DNA from: Cucumis sativus | Lineage: Eukaryota; Streptophyta; Magnoliopsida; Cucurbitales; Cucurbitaceae | Length of the DNA stretch: 64,000 nt | Direction: 5' to 3' | Assembly (NCBI RefSeq): GCF_000004075.3 | Contig: NC_026655.2 | Location: 6,696,001-6,760,000, forward strand | In this document: positions 48,794-61,598 of the stretch, piece by piece | Numbering within the stretch: the stretch's first letter is position 1 | How the letters are laid out: each line of letters opens with the position of its first letter | The notes under the pieces: model-generated | What the model saw: the letters and a program-made list of their open reading frames with translations, nothing else | Databases searched by the model: none | Told to the model about the DNA's origin: nothing | Made by a program: the position numbers and the translations under genes

Positions 48794-50830
48794 TCGATCA
48801 ATTTGAAAGCGAGTTTGCTGCCCTCTCTGCTTTCTATTTTCCATTTTTTTTCTCTTTTGGTTGGTTGGAAAATTGGAGAAATTTGAAGCTCTGTATTGTT
48901 AGTTTGTGATGAATAGGAAGAATTTATGTATCAACAAATTAAATTGTTGGGTTTACAAGTAGAAGTAAGTGTAGGATTGGATTGATCTGGTTAAATTTGG
49001 ACTGCTTGATGTTTATTCAAATATTTTTATGAGTTCCATGTCCACTTGGTTACTTAATTTTGACAATAGGGATCAAGGCATTAAATTTAATGATAGAACA
49101 CAACTTCTTATGTTCATGAATTTGATGGAGCAGCCTTTTTGGAGGGAGAAAACATGAACTGACCACATTTTACATTACCAATGAGATGAGTTTTTACAGT
49201 CAAAAGAGAGAAATAGTTAATGCTTCCACACCACTTTAGTTATATAATATTAAATTTTGTTACTGTAGATTTTGTGTTTTTTATTTTCTATATAAAAATT
49301 ACTTCTTTATATTCTCCATTAAGAGTTACGAAGTTCAAAGATATGTAAGATAGAAAATTAATAGTTTTTAAGTAGTTTTCATTCACTAGTAGATTTCTAA
49401 TCAACTTACGTTGTTAGGACTTAAAGAATCTATCCAACTTAACTTCTTTATAACAAAAATCAATATTAGAAATTATGATATGTAAATCGTTCTATTATAT
49501 ATATTAAAATTTAGAAAATTATTACACACTATTGATAATTTCAAAAGTTTAAGAACTAAACTTGTAATTTAACATATTTTTTGTCTTATAAAATTATGAT
49601 GTTACAAATATTGCAATGATAAAGCTTCAAATCATTGTGAATATCTTTGACAAGTTGATAACCACTTGGTTCTTAAAATGTAATGCTATAAACTATCACA
49701 GTATTTTGATTTTTTAGACTAAGTCTACGAACGTTTTTGAAAAATGTAATTTAAAAAAGGCAAACATATATTTGGAAAATTTTAAAATATTGTAGGAGAG
49801 TTGAGAAAAAAATACATTTAAAAGAACTGAATATTATTTTTTTTAAAACACTAAAATAAAACTATTACGAAGTTTGGGGATTATGGTAAATAATACAATT
49901 GTTGAAAACATTTACAAAATATAGAAGAATTTTAGATTCTATCAACAATATTTATCTTTAATATATATAAAGTTTGGTAAATATTTTAGTTTATTTTACT
50001 ATATTTAAAAATGAGCGATATCAAATTAAATCTTAATTGTTAAGTTAGGTTCAAATTCGTATTTCATTTAAAATGTGAACTATGTTTATATCAAATAATT
50101 TTTATTTTGCAATGGTCTAACAAATTTACTATTATGGGTTAGATTTCATACCAACAACACCTGGTTATAGACGTTAATAGAAGTTTATATTTAGAAATGC
50201 TTTCATTTAATAGATACTTACCGAACACAAACTTCAAGGTGAGAGGAAAAAAGAGGTTAAAATTGTAATTTAAAGAATATTTAAATATATTGGCAAATTT
50301 TACTATTTTTGCTGAAAAGATTTGGAAAATATTTTTATAAAAGATGTATAAAAAGCCACAACTTGCCTCTATTTTATTGAAACTGATAACTTTAACAAGA
50401 ATCAATGCCCTTTTGGACTTCAGAAGGCACCAATTAGCTGCAGCATCAAAATCGAAGTCTGATATTTTGGAGTCCCATAAGCCAATCGACCATTCAATCA
50501 AAATTTGCGGTGGGTATTCCTGAACAAAAAGGCTACAACACGTGGTTTCTTGTAATTGTGTCTACACATGCAACCAATCACATCACCATTGTCAATTAAC
50601 TGATAAACATCTCAAAGACAAATAAATCAGTAACACAATGTTACAAAACAACGCTGTCAAGGAGTGTGGATTGTGCATAAATTATGCACACCAAGTATAT
50701 TCTTGTTAATCTGTACACTATGATTTGAATATACATCTCTTACTCTCCATGTTAAGGTTTAGAACTCAAAACTCATTTCCCACACAACAAATATATGAAT
50801 ATTAGTAGTTAGGCTTAGCACATGGTGACC
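48794..50830. other. 3' flank of the heat-shock gene and AT-rich spacer
   Basis: The first 150-250 bases are probably the heat-shock gene's 3' UTR. The rest is AT-rich DNA without coding potential. The ASPM 3' UTR should begin somewhere near 50500-50830. No repeats stand out. Confidence 0.5.
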
Positions 50831-50831
50831 G

Positions 50832-53800
50832 TTACCAATTGTTAGTTGTCAACTTCAGAAGTTCAACAGCTTCTTTCAATCGTCTCTCTATATTCTCTCT
50901 CCCATCAAGACCCCTAGCAGTCCTGCAATAAGAACAGTGGGATTGAAATTTTCAGCACACGGATAAAAAAGAAAAACAAAAATAGAAAGGAACTGCAATG
51001 AATACGCGTCTGAGTCAAATTCCTTGAGTTTGAGTTTTACCTCTTCTCGTTGTATGCCTTTCTGGTAAGTTCCTCCGCAAGGCTGCTAAGTCGCTTTAAA
51101 TGGCCACTTGACTTGCGCACTGCTTCAATGCCTTTTTCATTTCTGCAGATCATTTTCAGAACTTCCGAGGCGATAAAGAAGCCATCGTCCTTATTCCTGA
51201 ATACAAATTGTTGACAGATAACACTTTAGTTATAATGAGAAGAACTAAATTATTCTTATCATGATGTTCTAATTTAAAAAATTATATCGACAAACCTTAG
51301 GAGCTCCCAGAGAAGAATTTCTACGGATCCATGAGTATCAATTAGCACTTCAATAAGATGGGGATAACGTGATAAATTTCTTAAAGTAGAGAGCGCGTGC
51401 TTCAGGACTTCCTGATCAGGTATGCTTCGGCTGACTGACCGAATGAGCTTCAGCAAAGTGCTAATAGCTCCAGCACCAACAAGGGTTTCGCAGCATTTTT
51501 GAGAATGTCCTGTCGCCATATCTACAAAAGCAGATTTGTACAACAAATATTTATTTTCAGTCAAATGATAAATGATAAGGCATATTCAGGAAAAAAGTGA
51601 TGAGTGAAAAAACCATAGAACTTCATACTTCATCCATAAACTGCCAAATATAACTACTGGATAGTCCTTGCTTTTAACACCTTGAATATAAATTTTGTAG
51701 TTTATGGGCCATACAAATGCGTAAAACAGAAATATAAACTAGATTAACTGTATTCCACATAAGCAAGGACAGCTGCAACATGCGTATGGGATTCAAATTA
51801 TCATCGACATATTACATACCTAAAGTTGCACAAGTATGAAGAATGCCTCGAACACTTCTCATGCTTAGCAATTCCGAAAGTGCTACAACTAATCTGTTTA
51901 TAATACGCTTGCCATCATCCACATTTGCAGCAGAATTTTGCACTCTCAAGCGCAGGTCTCGTAACTGCCCTTTTGATCTTTTTCTTGCTAAGTAACCTTT
52001 CCAGTGTGACTATCAAATTTCAGGAAAGATAAAATTTAGAAAAAGGTACACATCATTTCAAAAATTGGAGTGATCTTTTACATAGATTTTGGGTTTCAGA
52101 GAACAGTTAGGCCGGTAAATAGCTATTCCAATCCAGTCACGCTTTTGTCACTGACATTATTGAGAGAGCAACATGAAAGTTAAAATCAAGATGATGACCT
52201 AATGTGTGTGAGTGTGTTTATGTCTTTTTAATTATCACTGATTCAGCACTTTGCCTCACGGCAGCCTCATACTGCAAGTAGCCCCTTATTTCTCCATTGA
52301 TTTACCTACTTTTCTTCTTCACATTTCAAATCCTTCATCCCTTCAGCTCATTGAGTAGAAGATCGTTTGAGTGCATTTGAAGCTCCTAGCATATGGTTCT
52401 TCGAAGAGCATACACTACAATATCTACTCCGAATCCGATAGATTAATTAGGACAAGTCATCACAATGCTAGGAGTGAAGACGGATCTAGCAACCTCTACA
52501 ACTTCTCCACTGTCTTATGAATTCTTTTGACTGCATATAACTGATAAAATGTTAAACAATATAGAACCAAAACACTTACTTGGATCAAAACAATCTGTTG
52601 TCTCTCTGTAGCAGCCCTTCGCCTAGATATCCACCCTCTGATATGAGACTGGATGACAATTATGGACCTTGATCTTAATCTAAGCAATAAAACTCCCTTC
52701 CACCACCGTTGCAGTTTTAGAATTGAACCTAAAACTAGCTTCAACTCAAACATTTTACAGCTGGATCTGGAGAAATTTCCACTGTAAAACGTTGAACGTA
52801 GTTCAGAAGCTGCACCTAAACAATGAAGTGGTGTGAGAAATGAAATTAAAACAATACAAGGCTATCATTGTACGTGTAGACTAGACACAATACCTAAGAG
52901 CTTCATTCGAGTAATTTGTCCCCTTATGAGTCGTTGAATTTCTATAGCTGCATGTCTCTGCCTATGAAATGCTATACGACCAATCATGCATCGTGTAGCA
53001 GTCTGGATCTTTATGACGGACTCTCTCTGCAGCAAAAATTCTTTCTGTGCCAGCCAACGACGCCAAAAACTCTATCAATAAAAAAATGCACATCATTTAT
53101 ATATGTTAAACATTTCATATTTGCATAGGGAAAAAGAAACACATTTTAAATCATAAATAGAACTTTCAAGGGTTGAAATAAATGGATCAAGTCTATCATG
53201 TCAAGATAGTCAATCAGATGTCACTATAACAAACTTACTTGAACTAGAACAATGAGACGCCTCTGCCGATGACCTTCTCTCCTGGCAATCCATCCACGAA
53301 CCAAAGATTGAATTACAATGGCAGATGTCACAACATTCTTGTTATGTGTATATTCTTTCTGACATCTTAACATACGGATATTTTTCTGAATTACTATTGT
53401 CGCCATCCTTAGACTTAGAAACTTCCTTCTTAAAAACTTACCACGAAAATAGCTTTGAATTTGAATGGCAGCAAGGTGTTCATTACAGAATGCTTCTCTT
53501 ACCACTACATCCTTGTTCAATATAGGACACTCCTCAGCAACTACTTGAAATTCAGGTGTTTCTTTTATTCGATCAATAATGCCGATTTCTTCATCTGCAA
53601 TTGAAGCTATGTTTAGATGAGTTACTGCAGGGCCATTTCTGTCGAAAGATGCTACTTCTCTGCTAACTTGGTTTTTTCTAATCATCCAATTCCTCGTTGC
53701 TCGTTGAATACATATTGCTGACCTTTGTAAAGTCAAGAGGTCACGTGTGTCTACTGTGAGTGTGCTATATCTCCCAACAATTTCAAGCTGTTTCGGTCTT

Positions 53801-56800
53801 TCTGTATCATCAATACAACAGTAGCTTTGGTCATGGTGAATTTTAAATATTCGACCATCCGAACTACATATTTAGAAACAATCTAACCAAAAACAAAACA
53901 CCATACCACACGAAAGTGTACGGGGAGCATCTGGTTCTGTACAAGCCAATTTTTGCCTCCTAATTAACCATGCTTTGATAAATCTTTGTAAGAAGGAAAT
54001 TTCATGCATCAAATTAATAAACTTGCGACGTTCAACCAATCTCCTGTAATATGATTGAATAATTCTAGCAGCATCTTCTGCAAAATTTAACAGAAGAATT
54101 CCCGTGACCACAAAAACAAAAATAGAAGTACAATTCTTATGTCAAGTCAATCACCACTTTCCTTCTTGTTGCATTTTCATTCTAAAAACTTTCAGAAGGT
54201 TCTTTTTTAAACTCAGACTTAAAATAATTAACTGAACAATTGTGTCACATCATATTCATTTGTGTTTTTTGTAATGTGTATCTAGCATGTATTTAAACGT
54301 TGAAATATAAGAACCAAATAAAAGGAATGTTGAATTTCAGTGAAGAAATAAGATTAACCTCGTAATAAATAAATAAAAAATGAGGAAGAAATGATAATTA
54401 GCATCCTATGTTCAGAGAACTGTTTAAAGCAGTCACGCACGGTCCTAGTTCCAATAGAAACATAAGCATCACTGTTTAATGAAACGAAAGAGTTAAGGAA
54501 AAGAAAAAATATATATAATGATACCAGACCAGTTCAATTTTCTGAAATCAATGAACATTTAAAGATTAAGAATCCATCAGTCAACGAAGAAGACAATTGA
54601 TTGACTAAAAAAAAGTATGAGTTAACTGAATTACAATCAAGTAACAAATATTGATCGATAGGTAACATCCCAATTCCCAATTACCTCTTTGCTTCTTGTT
54701 CCTCTGTTTTCCTGATGGAAGGAATAATGAAGTGGCGTCTGGCTTTGAAAAGGATCTCTTGTTCTGTTCAACCATATCCTGCCACCATGCACGAATAGTC
54801 TTGAACTTTTTGGCACCATCTGTTTCTGAAGGGAACACCAAAATTTTAAGGCAAAAAAGAGTATGCTCAAAAGCACTGATTTCATGCCAATGTTATCCTT
54901 CCTTAAAGAGCGAGAATGGATCAAATTGAAAAACATGTAAATGAATTATGCAACATGTACCAAGTCAAGTGCATGTACATATATGTCACTAAAAGAAGCA
55001 AAATATTCACTTCGTAAACATGAAATCAGAGTGAAAGAAGAAACCTCCAGTATTCTGCACATCAAATCCTTCAATATTTGGCACGGCCACTGAATTCAAA
55101 ACATACTGCCTGGAACAGAAATGTATTTTATTTGGGCTTTGACAATCGCAGTCCAATAGTTTATGGAAATTCAGTTGATCCTAGAAAAAGGAATCAATGT
55201 GTTTCAAGATATGAAACATGGAATGAACAAGAAGGAATCCAATTACAACGTGAGCATGTGGAAACATTACCACGCTTTTCTTCACAATCAATTCTGATGC
55301 GAGGAAAGTCAACAAAATTATTACACTGCGGTCACTACATGCACCACCATACTCGAGTATATCACTAATTTGCAGAATCTGTTACATGAAATATAGTAAT
55401 AAATACTTGTCCCTTGTGATAATTGTATGACAGATGAACATAAAAATGAATAATACGAGAAAACTGCCAATTTGTATCAAACTAATAACTCTCAAGCCGC
55501 AACAACTGATTGTTTCGACTACATCACACAACAGAGAACACCGCATTATATCTCAACTTTTAATTTACAAATTGCGCACACACATGAGTCCAATGTATCA
55601 GAATCTCGGGGCATTTCTTCATTTCCAGTATCGTTTTATCCATCATGAATTTTGAAACATCTAATAGGACGTTGCTTAGAATGCCTATATCTTTAAACAA
55701 TCTCTTAAAAAAAAGCTCTTTCTATTTAGTTTTCCATTGTCTCATACTTCACAAAACACTGTTTTTGCTCCTTGAGCTTAAGTCCTAGATTATATTGTAC
55801 CTTACTGTGATTCACCTTAAAAAAAAAGTTGAATACATTTGTAAAAACACTAACCTCAGGAAAATCTCCCAATAGTGATGCCAATTTTTGCAATAATATG
55901 AAATTGTGTGCTGCGTCTGAACAATGAGTGACAGACATGATCGATTCTTCACCATTTGTTTTCTGAGGATCCTGCATCCAGGTGAATAAATTAAGGTAAG
56001 GCACAAACAACGCAATCCATAAAATAATGGAATGAGTTCGACACCTATCTAAGTAGAAATCAAGTAGAATGTTGTAACAAGATGAATGGCACAACCTTTG
56101 AAGAGATTGAACAGTGAAGATCTTTACGGAAGTAGTAATCAAGTAGGCACCATATTGCTTTTCCATCGACCAAAGAAGAAAAGCTGCTAATCTTTATATC
56201 ATAGTTGTCGCAGACCACCTGAAGTAAAAGACTTTCCACGTTTAATCGAGAGGTATAGGTTTCTGAATTGGATAATTTAAATATTTAAAATAGTTAATAA
56301 AGCAATCCAGGATAAGAACTAGTTCGATCAACTCCTTGCAATGAGAAAGAGTCGATGCTTTCCCATACACTAAATCTTTGTGAAATTGAAACAGGTTGAA
56401 AACGACCATAGAGGAGAAGGCTTCTTCAACCCAATAACAACCTTTTAAATACAACGTCTTCATAAATTCATATATTTGAAGTTTGAATAAGTGAGCAATG
56501 AAAAAAAAAAAAAAAACAAAATGAAAGTGTTTGCAAAATGCTTTCCCCTATACTAAATCTTTATGACCCTACTCTACAGAATTGAAATTATTTATAGCAG
56601 TGAAATTATTCTCGTATTGGTAAATACGTATTTCTGCTTTCACAACTTTACTGATTGTTAAAATGGAATGCATAGTATAGAAAAAATGCTTATAAATTCC
56701 AAGATTTGATCTGGGTAAATGAGGAAAATCATTACTTCCCCGCAAAACAGTGAACATGGCTTCCGTTTGCATTAAGGGGAATAAATGCACAGTGGTGATA

Positions 56801-59558
56801 CTTGTTGTGGTTGTAATTTAATGATAGACGAAGGAGGATGAGACTGAAAGAAATACCTGGATCCAATCCAAGATAACTTCCAAGGGTGTGGATTTGTCAA
56901 TTTCAGATTTTTCCTGATGGATGGAAAAGAGTGAGAAGGTGTGAACATAATTCATTTTTCTGAAAAACGAATCTAATAAAGAAAACATAATAGAATCGGA
57001 CGTCAAATAATAACAAAATAACCAACGTCTGTATTGAGACTGATGACACCTTTAAAAGTCTAACAAAGAAGTATAATACTGACCACCCCACGAATTTTGC
57101 AGACTTCTTCAACTAGAAGGTTTTTGTTGACTATAAGAGGCAACTGCATTTTACATGTGAAAGAAAATAAGTCATGATTTTCTGACATGAGAGCTAAAAG
57201 AACAAAACTCATTGACAATCAATCACATTACACAAACAAGTTGAGTGATTATCATGGAAAAGCAAGAAATTAGAATACCTGAAGATGAACAAACATGTTA
57301 GAGAGCAAAGAAAGGACCATTTCCTTCTCTCCGTTAGCAATATCATCTTCCACAAGTATCATTCCATCCTCATCACATAATGCTACACCAGCCTGCTTAA
57401 GATACTGCACAGCCTTGCCACAGTTTGCCAAGTTCTTCTTATGAGAGTCTGATGGAACTACAATTTTCTGAAAGCAGAATTGGAGAAAAATTAAGAAAAA
57501 GGTAGAAAAAGTGATTGTCACTAAGAGCTGTATTTTCATGAATGAAAAATGACACTACCGTCAGAATGGAACAGTCATTAAGCAAAAGTTGAATGGCTCT
57601 GCACAGTCGAACACCGTCTTGGATGTCTACGAATAAATCGGTAATTTTGAAGTCGTATTCAGAAATGGGACGCTGCAGGGACATAAAAAATTTACACCAA
57701 GTCACCCAATAAGGGTAAGCATTATTAAATTAGTTACAGTCACCTACAGCAGCTATTGATGTTTTTGGTCGTATTCAGGTTAAAATGCTCATCAAGTCAT
57801 TAAGTATAGAACAACTACCTGAGCGTAAGATACTTTATACCCCATAATCACCAAATGTGCTAGCAGATTACCTTCTCCATGCATTACATCTGATGATAGG
57901 AAATCTAATTGCACCAAGAGAAAAACAAAACTTATGCTCCACTTCCAAACCTATAGAATTATGGGCAAAAATGGGTGGAGCAATTGTTAATTACCATTAA
58001 TCATTTGACGACTTGATTTGATGACAGATTGCACAAGGAACAGCAAAGGAGAACCCCCATCCACGCCATCGATACCATAATCAAGCGGAAGGCTGCTCTG
58101 GCACTTGGCTTTATCAAGAATAAGAACTAGCAATAAAAACCTTTTTAGAATAATATTACCCAAGGCTTCATAATATCCCGGTCTATATAAACCCTCAACC
58201 ATCCGGTTATAAGAATATGCCTTCGCCAGACCAGAGTGAGAAAAAAACTGCTTCCCGAGGACCATTTTCAGAAATGCATTATCTTGTTCAGAATTCACTT
58301 CTTCAGTAGACAGCAAAGAATCACCACCAAATATGATGTATAATCCAATGTGAAGCCAAATTGGATTATAAGCCATAAGGATCCTCGTGGCGCTCTCCTT
58401 CAGTCTAACATCAGTTATGATGGGACAATGAGCCTTCATTTTTAACCTTCCGTCATCAATATTCTGCGAGACAGAGCAGAATATTAGAAATTTCGAAATT
58501 TTTTAAGAACCCATGTTTTATTGATAGCGTAAAAGAGATATAATCTAATAATCTTGTTCGTGCATTAAAAATCACCGTAAGGTTCAAGTTTATTAAGAGT
58601 GCAAACTATATCTTGATTGTGATTGCAATATCACCTCATTTGTGGCAAGAATTTGGACTATTCTATTACAACTGAAGGCTGCAACTAAGCAAGATTAGCC
58701 TCCATTTACTCAACATAGTACGGTACGAATATATTTCTAAACTGGGATCGAAGTTAATCGAGCTAAAATGGTGAGAACGTTGATCTAAATTCTAATCGCT
58801 ATTTGTAGTAACCAAGCCAAAGAAAAAGGGAAATGATATAATTGAAGCCGAACCTTAGCCACTTGAGCCATGATGTCCAGAGTATCCTTACAATTATTCG
58901 AGCTCAAGTAAACTCGCATTCGTTGCGTCAAATCATCAAAGCTGCACACATCTTTCAACGACTCCCTCAACTTCACATACCTCGAATTCGAAAACTCAAC
59001 TTCGTTTTCAGCGACATCGCCACTTGGAAATCCCCAAGACAATTCTCTCTGCCTCTTCGGACATCGCCACACCATATCAACCCCCACTGCAGGACAACTA
59101 TTGAAATCCCTCTTTCGATTCCCCCGCGATCCAGTGCTACATCCATCATCACCCACAGGCCAATCGCAGCCACAAGATCTGGGATTCTCAAACAAGAAAT
59201 TAAGCCAAACCGTGAGGGAATTAGCTAAAGATTTGAGAGATTGTTCCTTCTTCACCTGAACCTTGCGAGAGGACTGCGATTGCTCAAGCTCAAAAGCTTT
59301 GAGTTTGCGGGAGGCCTTGGACCGAGCAGCAGAAGAGGAAGGAGCGAGAGAAGGGCGTGGACGGCGAAGTGTGGAAGAAACGAGAGGAGTTCTCTTAGAA
59401 GCAGTAAAGAAAGGTTGAGATGGAGATTGAAGAGTGGAAATGCGGGAATGGCGTTTGGGGGTTTTGAAGTTTGAGATGTCTTTGAAAATGGAAGAGGGAG
59501 GAGGTTTGAAAGGTGAAGGAGAAGGAGAAGGAGAAGGTAATTCCTCTTCAACTTCCAT
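50832..59558 (-). CDS. ASPM: ASPM (abnormal spindle) homologue
   Basis: I join 20 exons (minus strand, 5' to 3'): 59558-58854, 58463-57995, 57904-57819, 57672-57559, 57467-57279, 57143-57084, 56913-56857, 56218-56096, 55971-55855, 55378-55271, 55180-55045, 54825-54685, 54077-53907, 53801-53239, 53071-52894, 52815-52580, 52009-51820, 51521-51296, 51196-51041 and 50922-50832. All phases agree: 1371 residues. The N-terminus (1-235) is basic and Ser/Pro-rich. Residues about 236-390 hold conserved ASPM sequence (LYIIFGGDSLL, EGLYRPGYYEALGN). Two calponin-homology regions follow (about 390-640; VDIQDGVRLCRAIQLLL, SSLVDGKAIWCLLDYYF). Residues about 770-1170 carry around 11 IQ-like calmodulin-binding motifs (for example VIQSLVRGWIARR). 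The C-terminus has ARM-like helices. ASPM acts at spindle poles and minus ends of microtubules. The start is the ATG of MEVEEELPSPS. Confidence 0.93.
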
Positions 59559-59690
59559 GGATGGCTGTGTTCTCTTCAACTTTGATTTGAATTTTGAAGG
59601 TTTTCTTGGGCTTTGAAGGAGAAAGAGAACGAAGTTGATGAGTTTTTGTGTTTGAATTCAAAATGCGAGGGAGACAAACACAGCCTTTGT

Positions 59691-59700
59691 TATAAATACG
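59691..59700 (-). promoter_or_regulatory. TATA-like box of the ASPM gene
   Basis: CGTATTTATA on the minus strand, about 135 bp before the ATG. No mitosis-specific AACGG element is visible between it and the ATG. Confidence 0.35.
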
Positions 59701-59900
59701 ACGACATCATTTTTTTTTATTCTAAAGTTACAATTTTACCCCTCACACATTAAATTGCTATAAAATACTCTTCTCATCAATATTTTTAAAAATAACCAAA
59801 TAAATTAAAATATTTACAAACAATACCAAAATTTTGAATTCTATCAAATATAACTATTATAGATTTTTATGATTATTTATCAAAGTATACAAGCATAGTC

Positions 59901-59990
59901 AACATGAGCTTAGCTCAATTGGCACCTCTATGTTCCTGTCTCGGGTTCAAATCTCCACCTGTTTTTTCTAAATCTTGTGTATGATGTATT
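59901..59990 (+). mobile_element. tRNA-derived SINE-like element
   Basis: A box A-like TAGCTCAATTGG (59911-59922) and box B-like GGTTCAAATCT (59944-59954) are spaced as in a tRNA. The segment begins GTCAACATGAGCT, and the 3' side turns T-rich. It does not fold into a full tRNA cloverleaf with an acceptor stem, so I read it as the head of a SINE rather than a working tRNA gene. Confidence 0.5.
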
Positions 59991-60207
59991 TTTTTTTAAA
60001 TATTACCTTTGATAATATAAAAGTAGTATTTTTTTAATTAAAAAAAGCATGTGAATGTCTTTTGTTTTAAGAGAAGATTAACTATAAACTCATATTAATA
60101 AAGAAAGGAGTGATTCAAATATTTATTAAAAGTGGATATGTTATACTTCTTGATATTTGATCCTTCTTAAAACATAAATTTATTGTCGCTTGTATTGTTT
60201 TTTTTTT

Positions 60208-60400
60208 TTGGAATAGTTGTAAATTTAGCAATTAGATTCAAGTATATAGCAACATTTCAAAAAATTACCATGTGACAAATACGATACAAGTCTATCAACA
60301 ATAGTTTTGCTATAATTACAATTTTTTTAAAATTGTAATAATTATTATTGAAATGGTCCTTAATTATTATTATTAAAATGGTCCTTCATTACAATTTCTT
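60208..60400. mobile_element. Truncated copy of the inverted-repeat element at 2839-3378
   Basis: It begins GGAATAGTTGTAAATTTAGC and goes on with ATTAGATTCAAGTATATAGC and a CAAGTCTATCA word, matching the end of the 2.8-3.4 kb element. The opposite end is not complete. Two adjacent copies of an AAATGGTCCTT word lie at its right side. Confidence 0.45.
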
Positions 60401-61598
60401 TTTTTTTTTCCTTAAAAATGTTAATTTACCAATTTAGACCGAAAAAAGAATTGCAAATGTTTGTAATCACCGTATAAATTTTTGAATCCGATGAATTGTT
60501 TGACATACAACTTAAATTCCAAGTTTTTAACATTTAGTGTGAGTAACTCATCGTCACATCCCAACTTTTAATTTTTACATTTATCAATGAACTCTCGACT
60601 TGTTATGTTAAATAAGTAAAAAAGAAATTATGATAATATGACTCATGTTACTACATTTTCAATAAATCTAAAAATCGATAACTCTATGATTACCGTCTAA
60701 TAGTCTTATGATTGTTGTTTTTTTTCTAAATGTTTTTATCATTGAATGCAATTTTTATTTTAAAAATATATCTTTTTAAAAACCAAATAGATCTATTCTC
60801 GTAAACCTCAATTCAACTAAGATGAAATGCATATTTCTATTTTTATTTTTTAAAATTCAAGAACCAATTATCAGATGCTATTTTACAACCACATACTTAT
60901 TAACTATACTTAGTAGACTAAATGGTCTCTTACAACTTCAAAATAACTTCTAGAAAACTGTAATAATTCATCAAGGGTATATCAACGAACTTTTTGACAT
61001 TTAATGGGTTGAGCCTTTTTTCTTTTTTTGAGTTTTGCAAGTTTGGTTGGTGACATAATTTTTATGACTTACTTTGCCAAATCAGGAAGAAGCTCAAATT
61101 AATTTTGCCACAGGCCCATAACAACCAGCCTGTTGATACCTTTGTTAATCAGGAATTCTCTGCCATTTTCAACCTTGCTCGGGTAGAAATTCAGAAGAGA
61201 CGCAAATCAATCTACCTCATCACTTGTATACTAATACTAACCAAAATCACAGACCATAGCATCAATAAGCAAAAATAAATTACAAGCAGTTTATCGAGTC
61301 CTCAACAGTGTGATACTCATCAAAACACACAATACTTCATCTTACACAAATCTATCTTTGCACAATTAGACCAAATAGAATGAGTTGTTCACAAATCAGA
61401 CAACACCGAAAGAAGAGTTTCATAATTGCTCTCAGTCAGCAGCAAATAGCTGGGACTTTCTTTGGCATTACATGCCACAGCAGAATGCCACATTGACATA
61501 TTTTTTTCTTCCAGTTAGGTAAGAATCCACTACTCCCAGATATTGAAAAAACCAACCCCAAGGAGGTGAAGAAGTGTACAGAATGTAATGCACATTGA

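Larger units (their letters stand above)
59705..61090. other. Intergenic DNA with two repeats
   Basis: AT-rich spacer between ASPM and the TOM3-like gene. It holds a tRNA-derived SINE-like segment (59901-59960) and part of an inverted-repeat element (60208-60400). From about 61090 the composition changes and the 3' UTR of the TOM3-like gene probably begins. Confidence 0.55.

Noticed and set aside
58842-59228. Plus-strand open frame of 128 residues
   Set aside because: Antisense of ASPM exon 1, with no similarity of its own.
59556-59579. ASPM start seven residues upstream (KRTQPS)
   Set aside because: That extension would need TTG as start codon; the first ATG is that of MEVEEEL.
59901-59975. 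A working tRNA gene
   Set aside because: Boxes A and B are present but no acceptor stem or anticodon arm can be formed; it reads as a SINE head.
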